DNA of 62,073 nucleotides from Chlorobiota bacterium (GTDB lineage: Bacteria; Bacteroidota; Ignavibacteria; OLB7): NCBI GenBank assembly GCA_016788565.1, contig JAEUSP010000020.1:1-62073 (forward strand). Direction: 5' to 3'. A model generated the notes under the pieces. The model searched no databases, was not told where the DNA came from, and saw only the letters and a program-made list of their open reading frames with translations. Position numbers and translations under genes: made by a program. Below, piece after piece: positions 25,223 to 33,248 of the stretch. Position 1 is the stretch's first letter. Every line of letters starts with the position of its first letter.

Positions 25223-26178
25223 TCTTCCCCCCTGCCAATGGTTAGCCCTGTGGTGTTTGTTGCCACCAGCGGACGTTCCAGAACTTGCTCCACCGCCAAC
25301 CGCACCCGCTCCTCCACGGCTTGCTGAATTTGCCGCAGTTGCTGCGGGTCTAACTGAAGCTCCAGGTGGCGCAGCGGGTCGCGTTGTTCAATCATGGCAA
25401 TTTCTTCTGCCGAGCGGGTGTCGTCCCCTTTGCTGTGAGGGCCAAGCCGGTAGCAACTCACGGCCAAAAAAGCGGGGCATTGCTGCTGGCGAACCATGCC
25501 AACCGCAGCAACCGCAGTGGCATGAAGAGCAAGGGGGTCAAACGAATCGGCGGTAAATGTTTGGATGCCGAACGTCTGGGCGCGGGTGGTTAGATCACCG
25601 GCGTGTTCCTGTTGCTTTGGAGTGGTTTGGGCAATGCCGTTGTCTTCCAGCACAAACAGGATTGGCACCCCCCACAATGCAGCGATATTCATGCTTTCGT
25701 ACACCACGCCTTGCCCCATTGTGCCATCCCCCAAAAACACCGTTGCGATTGCGCCGCTCCCCTGCATTTTTTCGGCAAGGGCAGCGCCCACCGCACAGGG
25801 GGCGATTCCCCCTTGGATGCCGTTCGTGTAAAAATTGCGAGTATAAAGATGCTGGGTTCCGCCAATGCCACCACACACGCCCCCCTCGCGCCCCAGAACT
25901 TCGGCCAACAATCCTTCAACATCGCCGCAGTAGGCCAGGAAATGGCCATGGGCGCGGTGGTTGCTGAAGATGACATCGCGCTGAAGATCCAATGCGTTCA
26001 CCACCGCAACCGCCGATGCTTCTTGGCCGATGCAGGTATGCACCGTGCCGTTCAATTTCCCCTGGGCAAATAGCTGAAGAAATTGCTGCTCGGTGTGGCG
26101 AATCAGAAGCATCTGGGCATAAAAATGCTCGGCAGTCTGATCGGTGCTGGTGAAGAAATTGGGCGATGCAGTCATCAT
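25219..26178 (-). CDS. 2-oxoacid dehydrogenase E1 component, alpha subunit
   Basis: 319 residues. Carries the thiamine-diphosphate motif G150-D-G...N180 (FLGDGTMGQGVVYESMNIAALWGVPILFVLEDN), the catalytic-loop sequence YRLGPHSKGDDTR (about 263-275), HTCIGQEA and SNHRAHGHFLA. Together with E1-beta it should decarboxylate a 2-oxoacid and reductively acylate a lipoyl arm. The nearest-looking relatives are pyruvate and acetoin dehydrogenase E1-alpha; substrate cannot be fixed. It is first of four genes joined by 4-nt overlaps. Two adjacent ATGs at 26178 and 26175 are possible starts. No E3 (dihydrolipoamide dehydrogenase) gene is nearby. Confidence 0.92.
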   Translation of the reverse strand: MMTASPNFFTSTDQTAEHFYAQMLLIRHTEQQFLQLFAQGKLNGTVHTCIGQEASAVAVVNALDLQRDVIFSNHRAHGHFLAYCGDVEGLLAEVLGREGGVCGGIGGTQHLYTRNFYTNGIQGGIAPCAVGAALAEKMQGSGAIATVFLGDGTMGQGVVYESMNIAALWGVPILFVLEDNGIAQTTPKQQEHAGDLTTRAQTFGIQTFTADSFDPLALHATAVAAVGMVRQQQCPAFLAVSCYRLGPHSKGDDTRSAEEIAMIEQRDPLRHLELQLDPQQLRQIQQAVEERVRLAVEQVLERPLVATNTTGLTIGRGEE

Positions 26179-26209
26179 GGAATATGGTTGGCGGAACGTA
26201 TCCCAGAAA

Positions 26210-27007
26210 TTACGATTGCCGCATCCAGAGTACGGCGTTTCGTGCTTCTGTTGATCCCTGCGTTACGGTAAATCCAGCCTTTTGTAAATAGCTCACTAAT
26301 TGGTGAATTGGGTGAGTTGAGGCATTGGGGAGCGTGTGATATTCAAACCGTAGTTCTTTGATTTTTTTTAATGTTTCTGGGGCCGTGTTGTAAAGGATGT
26401 CATACTCGGCACCTTCGCAATCCATTTTTAGAATATCACACTGGCTGATCTGGTGCTGCTCCATCACGTCAGCCAGGGAAAAACATTGGATAGGAACACC
26501 GCTTGATCCCCGATGAACTCCCGCCACCAACGTGTGGGAAAGTGCAGAATCGGAAGTATGAAGCATCTGCGTCCCTGTGATCCCAGCAACCGCACCAGCA
26601 ATCACAGTAATTTGTCCGCTAAAATTATTCTGGCGGATATTTTGCTCCAACAATGCCACTGTTGCGGGCATCGGCTCGACAGCAATCACACGGGTTCGCT
26701 TCCCTTGCCCCGCAGCAAGCAGCGCAAAATCGCCGATGCTTGCGCCAATATCAATCACCACCGATCCATCTGGGACATCGCCGTATTCTTTTTTTATAAA
26801 CGTTGTGGCGATATTTTCCGACTCCACCGCCTGATTCAAGTTAATCACCAGGCCGTTCCGCAGCTGGAACCGCCTGGATTGTTCATTAAATCCAACGTAC
26901 AACTTTAAGAACGGCCACCAATTTTCCACCGAGCGCACAATGGCTGGAAGATAGATGCAGTGTTTCCACGTGCTCCAACGGAGAAATTTTCGGAATGAGC
27001 GGCGCAT
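26210..27007 (-). CDS. FkbM-family methyltransferase
   Basis: 265 residues. SAM-binding motif VVIDIGASIGDFALLA (83-98) with acidic E111, and the FkbM signature ILKMDCEGAEYDIL (192-205). FkbM enzymes O-methylate sugars and polyketides, and are common in O-antigen loci, where they methylate hydroxyls. It lies 31 nt before E1-alpha on the same strand. A nine-C tract on its coding strand sits between 28 and 20 bases before its ATG (plus 27027-27035), just upstream of an AAGGT ribosome-binding site. Confidence 0.88.
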   Translation of the reverse strand: MRRSFRKFLRWSTWKHCIYLPAIVRSVENWWPFLKLYVGFNEQSRRFQLRNGLVINLNQAVESENIATTFIKKEYGDVPDGSVVIDIGASIGDFALLAAGQGKRTRVIAVEPMPATVALLEQNIRQNNFSGQITVIAGAVAGITGTQMLHTSDSALSHTLVAGVHRGSSGVPIQCFSLADVMEQHQISQCDILKMDCEGAEYDILYNTAPETLKKIKELRFEYHTLPNASTHPIHQLVSYLQKAGFTVTQGSTEARNAVLWMRQS

Positions 27008-27026
27008 ACGATGATACCTTGTGAGA

Positions 27027-27035
27027 GGGGGGGGG
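27027..27035. repeat. Homopolymeric G9 tract between the oxidoreductase and FkbM genes
   Basis: Nine consecutive G on the plus strand (C9 on the coding strand) in the short gap before the FkbM methyltransferase start. Such tracts often vary in length by slippage. Confidence 0.7.
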
Positions 27036-27041
27036 AGTGAT

Positions 27042-28052
27042 TTATCGAGCCGCTGTGGGTTGGCAAGAAATAGAGGTGGAAATTCGGGATAGCAACTCCA
27101 CGACGTTTGCGCCCATCACACCATCGTTTGGCAAGGGTGAGCGGCGGAGAATTGCTTGAATAAATCCATCACACTCCATTCGCAAAGGTTCGTGCTGTTC
27201 CAGCGGCAGCACGTGAATTTCGCCGGTTGAGTAAAACAATTTCTGCGAATCCGAATCTTTTGCGCCAACCCGGTTATCAATCGGATTGCTGAAGAATTTC
27301 ACTTTTCCATCCAGCGCAAGCATTTCATCATACACCAGCGTTCCATGCTGAGCAAACAGTTGAAAAAGGCGGCTTTTATTGGCCGATAACCAGCTAACGT
27401 GGATATGCGCCGTAATTCCGCTTGGAAAAACCATGTTGATGTGGGCGTTATCCACCAAGCCGTCCCACTGGTAGCTATGGCCGATTGCGGTTATTTCCAC
27501 CGGCATTTCGTTCACCAAGTGAAGAATGATGGAAAGATCATGCGGGCATAAATCCCACACCACATCAACGGTGGTGCCGGGGGGGCCTGGATTAATTCGG
27601 CTGGAAGAGAGATGAAAGACCTTTCCGATGTTGCCGGTGCTAATTTCTTGATGCAGCTTCCTAACGCCGGGTGCAAACTGAAAAACGTGGCCAACAGCAA
27701 GCACTTTATCGAGCGAGCGCGCTACTTCCACAAGATTCCAAGCGTCGGCAGAGGTGGCGGCAAGGGGTTTTTCAACAAAGACATGTTTCCCAGCTTTTAA
27801 TGCCAGCGTAGCCAGTTCGGCATGGGTTGCAACTGGGGTTGCAATGGCAACCGCATGAATTGCTGGATTATCAAGAATTTCCTGGAACTCCAGCGTGGTG
27901 TGGGCATCTGGAAATTGCTGGCGGATAAACTCAAGCCGACCCGGGCGCGTGTCGCTGACGCTATGCACGATAACATTTGGCAGGCTGTTAAAATTGCGAA
28001 CAAGGTTCGGCCCCCAGTAGCCACAGCCGATCACACCAACGTTGATTTTCAA
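27042..28052 (-). CDS. Gfo/Idh/MocA-family oxidoreductase (WlbA/WbpB-like)
   Basis: 336 residues from a TTG at 28052, five nt after the phosphoglycosyltransferase stop; a frame to 28133 would overlap that gene. NAD-binding GVIGCGYWGPNLVRN (6-20), EKPLAAT (94-100), GHVFQFAPGVRKLH and WDLCPHDLSIILHL match oxidoreductases of sugar clusters such as WlbA/WbpB, which oxidise C3 of a UDP-sugar uronate before an aminotransferase adds nitrogen. Together with the DegT aminotransferases and an acyltransferase in the locus, a 3-amino-3-deoxy sugar pathway is plausible (inference). WbpA-type 6-dehydrogenase is not seen. Confidence 0.75.
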   Translation of the reverse strand: MKINVGVIGCGYWGPNLVRNFNSLPNVIVHSVSDTRPGRLEFIRQQFPDAHTTLEFQEILDNPAIHAVAIATPVATHAELATLALKAGKHVFVEKPLAATSADAWNLVEVARSLDKVLAVGHVFQFAPGVRKLHQEISTGNIGKVFHLSSSRINPGPPGTTVDVVWDLCPHDLSIILHLVNEMPVEITAIGHSYQWDGLVDNAHINMVFPSGITAHIHVSWLSANKSRLFQLFAQHGTLVYDEMLALDGKVKFFSNPIDNRVGAKDSDSQKLFYSTGEIHVLPLEQHEPLRMECDGFIQAILRRSPLPNDGVMGANVVELLSRISTSISCQPTAAR

Positions 28053-28057
28053 AAGGC

Positions 28058-29491
28058 TTACACTCCTCCCCGTCCGAACAGGACAATTGGAATTGTTTTT
28101 AGGATGATTTTCAGATCCAGCCAAATCGAGCAATGCTGGATGTAGTACAGGTCAAGCATGACGGAATCGTTGAACGTCACATCGTGTTTATTGCGCCCCA
28201 GCACTTGCCACAGCCCGGTCATTCCTGGGGTGATTTGGAACCGTAGTTTGTGCCATTCGTCAAAGCACTCGTATTCATACTGCAAGCAAGGGCGCGGGCC
28301 AATCAGCGACATTTCGCCGCGCAGCACGTTCAGAAGTTGCGGAAGTTCATCTAACGAATATTTCCGCAAGATTTTCCCGACTGAGGTGATGCGCCGATCG
28401 TTTTTCAATTTCTCAGTGGATGAATTTCCCGAAATAATGTTGCGAAGATGCTCACGGTGAACAGTGTCATCCGTGCTGTTGTACATGGTGCGGAATTTAT
28501 ACCATGTGAACAATTTCCCATGTTTCCCAACCACGTTCGATTTATACAACACAGGGCCGGACGAGGTAAGTTTTACCGCCAGCGCAATTGCCAGAAGCAG
28601 AGGCGAAAGGATCAGAAGGAGGAACAACCCGCCAACAATATCCATACTTCGTTTTATAAATCGCACGCTTGGCCCTATTTCGCGCGGGCGAAGCGTGAAT
28701 GTTGGAATGCTTTCGAATTCGCTGGTTCCAACTTTATTCTGAATAATCCTAAAATGGTTTGTGGTAACGGTCACGGGAAGCCCGGTGGAGCGGCACTCTT
28801 CCACGATTGCCAGCAGCCGGTTGTACTCGATGGAGTTGATGGTGACGTAGATTTCATCAGGCAGTAGATGCTGCGCGACCGTTGCAACTTGGGCAATGGG
28901 GCCATAAATCGGCTTGCCAAGCAGCTTCTTTCCAATTTTCGTCGGGTCGTCATCTACAAACCCGCGCAGGCTAAGGCCAAGTTCGGGGGATTGATTGATG
29001 TGCGCCGCAAGATTTTGCCCGGCATGGCCCGCGCCGATGGCAAGGATTTTCCGGGTGATGACGTGGTTGTTAATCAGCCGGCGGAACAATTTCCGCATCA
29101 CCCCGATCCGCATCACCGAAAGGAAAAACCAGCCGCCAAAAATGAACAGCAAAATGTTCACCCGGCTGTAGGCCAACAGGTCAAGGTCCTTGATGAAAAA
29201 AAGGATCACCGCTTGCAGTATCCCAAGCCACAGCATCCCCTTGCCGATGTTGACAACTTGGTCCGCACCAGCAGCAAAAACCTTGTGACGGTAAAGATGG
29301 ACTTCGCGAAAGATGGGAACCGCAATCACTGCCGAAGCAACGAACAGTAGAATTTCGTTGGCTTGCAGCAGATATTCGGTAAACTCGATACGGATTCCGA
29401 TGATGAGCAGTGCCACCAGCAGCAGGATCAACACATCCGTAAGCGCAAGCAGCAATTTTGCGTGGCCGACCGTGCGAATGATTGTCGTCAC
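28058..29491 (-). CDS. Polyprenyl glycosylphosphotransferase (initiating sugar-1-phosphate transferase)
   Basis: 477 residues. Moves a sugar-1-phosphate from a nucleotide sugar to undecaprenyl phosphate, starting each repeat unit. Four or five N-terminal membrane helices, a soluble Rossmann-like middle domain (about 150-260; ILAIGAGHAGQNLA), one further helix (GGLFLLLILSPLLLAIALA) and the catalytic C-domain with YKFRTM, KYSLDELPQLLNVLRGEMSLIGPRP and ITPGMTGLWQVLGR. The GTG at 29491 is chosen because AGGAGGAGG lies just before it; the in-frame TTG at 29515 would put that Shine-Dalgarno inside the gene. A TATGTTTG box lies at 29632-29625. Confidence 0.9.
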   Translation of the reverse strand: MTTIIRTVGHAKLLLALTDVLILLLVALLIIGIRIEFTEYLLQANEILLFVASAVIAVPIFREVHLYRHKVFAAGADQVVNIGKGMLWLGILQAVILFFIKDLDLLAYSRVNILLFIFGGWFFLSVMRIGVMRKLFRRLINNHVITRKILAIGAGHAGQNLAAHINQSPELGLSLRGFVDDDPTKIGKKLLGKPIYGPIAQVATVAQHLLPDEIYVTINSIEYNRLLAIVEECRSTGLPVTVTTNHFRIIQNKVGTSEFESIPTFTLRPREIGPSVRFIKRSMDIVGGLFLLLILSPLLLAIALAVKLTSSGPVLYKSNVVGKHGKLFTWYKFRTMYNSTDDTVHREHLRNIISGNSSTEKLKNDRRITSVGKILRKYSLDELPQLLNVLRGEMSLIGPRPCLQYEYECFDEWHKLRFQITPGMTGLWQVLGRNKHDVTFNDSVMLDLYYIQHCSIWLDLKIILKTIPIVLFGRGGV

Positions 29492-29494
29492 AAC

Positions 29495-29503
29495 CCTCCT
29501 CCT
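29495..29503 (-). promoter_or_regulatory. Strong Shine-Dalgarno deciding a GTG start
   Basis: AGGAGGAGG on the minus strand, three bases before the GTG at 29491-29489. Such strong ribosome-binding sites are rare in this window, and this one fixes the start of the phosphoglycosyltransferase. Confidence 0.7.
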
Positions 29504-29589
29504 TGTTGACGTCAATACAGGAAACTCGCCGCGAACAGGCGGGAAGTGCGGCCCAATGCCTTCCGGCCCTGTACCTTATTTCCTCTCTC

Positions 29590-30741
29590 TCATTTTTTGT
29601 GAGAGGTTCCTTCAGGAAACGGCGCAAACATACGAATCACCCTTCCAACTTCGTGCAGAGTTTCTTCACTATGATGCTTCCAATCGTTTCGCCCGGCGGG
29701 GCGTTGGGTCCATTGGATTTGCCCAACATCTGCCTCCGATTCCAAAAACCGGAGCGTTCCGTGGGCCGATAGATACTCATCCACCGCCCCACGCTTTCCC
29801 GTGAACATGCTCCAGGTGGGGGTTCCCAACAGTGCCGACTCACGGTTCATCGTTCCCCCGCCGCTGATGGCAAGGTCGGAGTGATAGAGTAATTGAAGAC
29901 CCGGAAGTGCGCGCTCCGGTATCACCACACGGGCTGCGGCCTGGCTGGGCAACGCCGCACGAACTAACGCAGCTTCCAAACGGGTTTTGGGAAGTACGAC
30001 CACCACCGCATTCCGGTTTGCTGCCGCTGTGCGGATCACTTCTCGGCAAATTGCTTCGCTTCGGGGATCGTGGTAATTGCCAATCAGCCCAGGGGGGCGG
30101 ATCGTCACCAGCAGTTGATCCGGGGCTACATCAAGGCTGTGGCGGAAGGCCGGGTCGGGGGAAAATTGCGGCAGATAGAGGTGCTCCTTCAGCCCATGAT
30201 AACGACTCACGTTCCCCAACGGAACGCCCGCCGCCTGCAATCGCTGGTCATCAATGATGGATGGACAAAGCAGATGCGTTGCCAGACGGCTGAATATCTG
30301 CATCTCGGTCCACTCGTAGTCGAACATCACCACCGAGGGAACCCGCATCAGCCGCGCAGCAAGCACTTGTGTTCGGGAACCATGGCTTAACGCAAGGTGG
30401 GGCGCGAACCGGCGAACGGCGTTCCGCAGCTGCAACGTCCGCACCGGAAGGTTCAGCACTTTCTTGACTTTGCTTCGCCCCGCGTGCTGGCCAACGATTG
30501 CGGCATCCACCCCAAGTTGCTCCACTAAATCCACGGTTTGCGCAAAGCGGCGTGCGGTAATCATCACCTGCGCGCCTTGCTGCCGGAGCAACCGAATCAA
30601 GGGGGCAAACAGGGGGACGTGGGGGGAGTTGTCAAGGTCAATCCACAGCCGAAAATCGCCAGACGGGAAATCAGGGGCGTGGCGGGGTGAGGTGTCTGCA
30701 GATACCTCTGCAGAGGTCTGCGGCTGGGTTGGGGTCATCAT
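29590..30741 (-). CDS. DUF354-family glycosyltransferase-like protein
   Basis: 383 residues from the ATG at 30741, which overlaps the upstream stop as ATGA. It matches the DUF354 family (GT-B-like fold): LWIDLDNSPHVPLFAPLIRLL near the N-terminus, LALSHGSRTQVLAARLMRVPSVVMFDYEW, and the C-terminal LLYHSDLAISGGGTMNRESALLGTPTWSMFTG, which resembles the donor-binding site of GT-B enzymes such as UDP-GlcNAc 2-epimerase and MurG. The family occurs in polysaccharide loci of archaea and bacteria; its reaction is not established. No membrane segment. Confidence 0.75.
   Translation of the reverse strand: MMTPTQPQTSAEVSADTSPRHAPDFPSGDFRLWIDLDNSPHVPLFAPLIRLLRQQGAQVMITARRFAQTVDLVEQLGVDAAIVGQHAGRSKVKKVLNLPVRTLQLRNAVRRFAPHLALSHGSRTQVLAARLMRVPSVVMFDYEWTEMQIFSRLATHLLCPSIIDDQRLQAAGVPLGNVSRYHGLKEHLYLPQFSPDPAFRHSLDVAPDQLLVTIRPPGLIGNYHDPRSEAICREVIRTAAANRNAVVVVLPKTRLEAALVRAALPSQAAARVVIPERALPGLQLLYHSDLAISGGGTMNRESALLGTPTWSMFTGKRGAVDEYLSAHGTLRFLESEADVGQIQWTQRPAGRNDWKHHSEETLHEVGRVIRMFAPFPEGTSHKK
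29625..29632 (-). promoter_or_regulatory. TAnnTTTG promoter box before the phosphoglycosyltransferase
   Basis: TATGTTTG followed by CGCC on the minus strand, about 134 nt before the GTG start, inside the 3' end of the DUF354 gene. No clear upstream TTG at 19-21 nt was noted. It could be an internal promoter of the polysaccharide locus. Confidence 0.35.
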
Positions 30742-31931
30742 TGCAGCAACGCTAATTCGGTAAACTCGGCAAATCCGTTCCGGCCCGACCAGGCGTAGAG
30801 TATCCAACCGATTTGGTAGGAGCGGCACTCAGGGTTCAGCACGATTCCGGCGGAGCGGAGTTGGCCTGGGCGACCCAGCAGCAACGCGGCTCCGCTTCGC
30901 AGAAGCCTGCGCGGACGTTCCAGCGACTCATCGCGGCGGTGCGAGCGGTGAATGAAAAACGGTTCGCGCTCAATCATGGCCGCCGCCAGTTGGTTGTTTC
31001 CGAACAGCCAGCGATAGCTCCGTTCGATTGCTGGGCGGGCTTGCTCCATTCCCAAATCCAGCGCCGGAAGCAGCCACAGCATCGCCATTGAATCTTGGTG
31101 GACGCTATAGACTTGGTACCAATCCAGCACCACACCACGCTTGGCATCAATAAACCAGGGCCACTCCCCTTGCGGCCCCTGCAAACCGATCACGGTGGCG
31201 GCTGCATGGCGGAACAAATCAAGAGCCGGCTGGTGTTGGAAAGCGTTGCCATACTCCGCCAGCGACATCAACACATACACCACCCCACCAAACGAAGTGC
31301 ACCGCCGGCGCGCGCCCGACAGGCTGAAGCAGGGCAACCCGGTTGCGGGAACAACAAGGCGGTCGCGGATGATCTGGTAGAGTTCATCGGCCAACGCAAT
31401 ATCTGGCTGGTGCTGGCTGATTCGGGCCGCAGTGGTGCAGCCAAACAGCATCCATCCAAGGTCCTGGGCCGTGAGGTTCTTGGCATTCTTACTCTGCAGA
31501 ATTTTTTGGAGTTGGCTGCGGAACTCCTGCTGTCCGGGGTGATTAGCGCGCGCCAGGAGTGCAAGCGTCAAGCCGCAATCGGCAGGGTTGGTAATTGCCG
31601 CACGGTTCACCTGCAAGAACTGGGCGATCAGTTGGTCAATCTTCCAATCCAACGGATAGAACCGCAACGCCTGCTGAATTCCCAGCAAGGTGTTGATGGT
31701 ATATCGAAGTTTCAGCGGGTGCTGGAAATCGTTGAGGTAGCTTCCCGCCGCAATCCGTGTGGAGTAGCTGAACAGCCCACTGCCACTATCATACATGGCA
31801 TGAAGCAAACCGGAGCAGCGTTGGAGTAACATGGGGATATGGGCTTCCTCTGTGTGCTCAATCGGAGCCGCATCGGGTGCGTTGCTCATGGGGGAATTTG
31901 CTGCCAATGGCGGTTGGTTGCTTGGGTTCAT
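30738..31931 (-). CDS. Predicted alpha/alpha-toroid protein of the polysaccharide locus
   Basis: 397 residues, helical, no signal or membrane segment. Periodic helical repeats with aromatic loops (LKLRYTINTLLGIQQAL, TAQDLGWMLFGCTTAA, LQGPQGEWPWFIDAKRGVVLDWYQVYSVHQDSMAMLWLLPAL) suggest an (alpha/alpha) barrel like those of glycoside hydrolases, lyases or terpenoid cyclases. No catalytic signature could be fixed. It overlaps its neighbours on both sides as ATGA, so it is translationally coupled to the next toroid protein (upstream) and the DUF354 protein (downstream). The three probably act together in polymer assembly or modification. Confidence 0.55.
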   Translation of the reverse strand: MNPSNQPPLAANSPMSNAPDAAPIEHTEEAHIPMLLQRCSGLLHAMYDSGSGLFSYSTRIAAGSYLNDFQHPLKLRYTINTLLGIQQALRFYPLDWKIDQLIAQFLQVNRAAITNPADCGLTLALLARANHPGQQEFRSQLQKILQSKNAKNLTAQDLGWMLFGCTTAARISQHQPDIALADELYQIIRDRLVVPATGLPCFSLSGARRRCTSFGGVVYVLMSLAEYGNAFQHQPALDLFRHAAATVIGLQGPQGEWPWFIDAKRGVVLDWYQVYSVHQDSMAMLWLLPALDLGMEQARPAIERSYRWLFGNNQLAAAMIEREPFFIHRSHRRDESLERPRRLLRSGAALLLGRPGQLRSAGIVLNPECRSYQIGWILYAWSGRNGFAEFTELALLQ

Positions 31932-33205
31932 GGTGCCGGTTTTGTCAGCGTTGAGTACGGTTCCAACTGTTCTTTCAGCCGTGCTGGGTGGCAGCTTGCC
32001 GCCAGCGCAAAAAACATCCAGACTTGGGTCCAGCGGAGGAAGAATCGCTCATCTTTCCTCCCCTCATGCTGGCGGTAGGTGTAGCTTTCTTTGTTGGGGT
32101 TCCAAGCAAGTTCATCAAGGCGTTGCAGCAGGGCGCGGGCTTGCTGGATACTGGCATCATCGCCGGTCAGGATTGCAAAGATTGCCGCCGCAGCGTAGTT
32201 ATGGGGGTCAATCGGATGCAGGCGGTTGGGGAAGTAGTTCAGCAGGCCATCATTCCGAAGGAAGTGCTGGCGATAATACTCCACCATCCGCGCCACCTTC
32301 TGCTGGATGTTGTGTTTGTCCACCAAGGGGTTCACTGCGGCAATTCCCTGCAAGGAAGCAACCACATACAGGTGATGAAAGCAATCGGTCCAGCCGCCAC
32401 GGGGGTGGTCGTTGTAGGGGATGAAGCCATCGTCACGCACGGCAGCAACGGTGGTTTGGGTTGCTTCGGCGGCAAGCGCAAGATACCCCTGATCCTGGAT
32501 CAGTTTCCCCCCAAGGCTTAACGCCAAACAGCCCAACACATTCGCGTTGTGGGTGTTGATTGTTGAGGTTGTGAAATATCCCAAAAACGTCCCGGAAGCC
32601 CCGTCGCGCCGGTGGCGGTTGGCATACCAGCGCAACGATTGCAGCAACGGCTGGCGGTATTTCTCTCCCGAAAAAGCGATGACTTCATGGAGCAACGCCA
32701 GCATTGCAAACGCCCCGGGAACAAGGGTTGCGGCGCGCCGTGGGTTCACCCCGTCGTACAGCGTTCCCCAGGTGTAATCATATCCCCAATGGAGGGCGGA
32801 TTGCTCCGTTCCCGCCGGGGCATTCACCTCAGTGTTCGCGCCAGTTCCCCCCACCAATTTTGCTTCAGTTTTTCCTCCAGTTTTTCCTCCGTTCGCGTGC
32901 GTCGCCATTGCCACCAACCGTTCCAGCATTGCTTCGGCACAGCCATTCCAGGCGTCGCCCAACAACCGGTACGCGAAGTAGCAACAGGAATAAATTTTGG
33001 GGTCTTCGATAGCCGGAACCCGCAATGCTTGCCGAACCCAACCGGGGGCAATGCGCGAACCAAACTTGCTGAAGAGCAGTTGGGGAACGCGCCAGTTGTC
33101 GGGCATCCACGAAAGGAGCGGGGAGTTGGGAAGATCGAACGGATCGTGCCCTTTGTAATCGTGCCGCAGCATCAGCTTGTGAAGCTGGGCAATCCGCGGC
33201 TCCAT
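31928..33205 (-). CDS. Predicted alpha/alpha-toroid protein, VpsJ-like
   Basis: 425 residues from ATG 33205 (MEPRIAQLHKLMLRHDYKGHDPFD); a GTG at 33229 just after the upstream stop, and an ATG at 33292 overlapping it, are alternatives. Recognisable are YKGHDPFD, LHWGYDYTWG, THNANVLGCLAL, DDGFIPYNDHPRGGWTDCFHHLYVVASL and QVWMFFALAA. These resemble uncharacterised polysaccharide-locus proteins related to Vibrio VpsJ and the squalene-cyclase-like toroids; I recall this likeness only loosely. Residues about 105-135 carry a Gly/Lys/Thr-rich low-complexity insertion (THANGGKTGGKTEAK). No signal peptide. Confidence 0.55.
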   Translation of the reverse strand: MEPRIAQLHKLMLRHDYKGHDPFDLPNSPLLSWMPDNWRVPQLLFSKFGSRIAPGWVRQALRVPAIEDPKIYSCCYFAYRLLGDAWNGCAEAMLERLVAMATHANGGKTGGKTEAKLVGGTGANTEVNAPAGTEQSALHWGYDYTWGTLYDGVNPRRAATLVPGAFAMLALLHEVIAFSGEKYRQPLLQSLRWYANRHRRDGASGTFLGYFTTSTINTHNANVLGCLALSLGGKLIQDQGYLALAAEATQTTVAAVRDDGFIPYNDHPRGGWTDCFHHLYVVASLQGIAAVNPLVDKHNIQQKVARMVEYYRQHFLRNDGLLNYFPNRLHPIDPHNYAAAAIFAILTGDDASIQQARALLQRLDELAWNPNKESYTYRQHEGRKDERFFLRWTQVWMFFALAASCHPARLKEQLEPYSTLTKPAP

Positions 33206-33248
33206 CCAGTCTGGTTGGTTGGCGTTCACAGTGTGGTGATTGCTGTGA

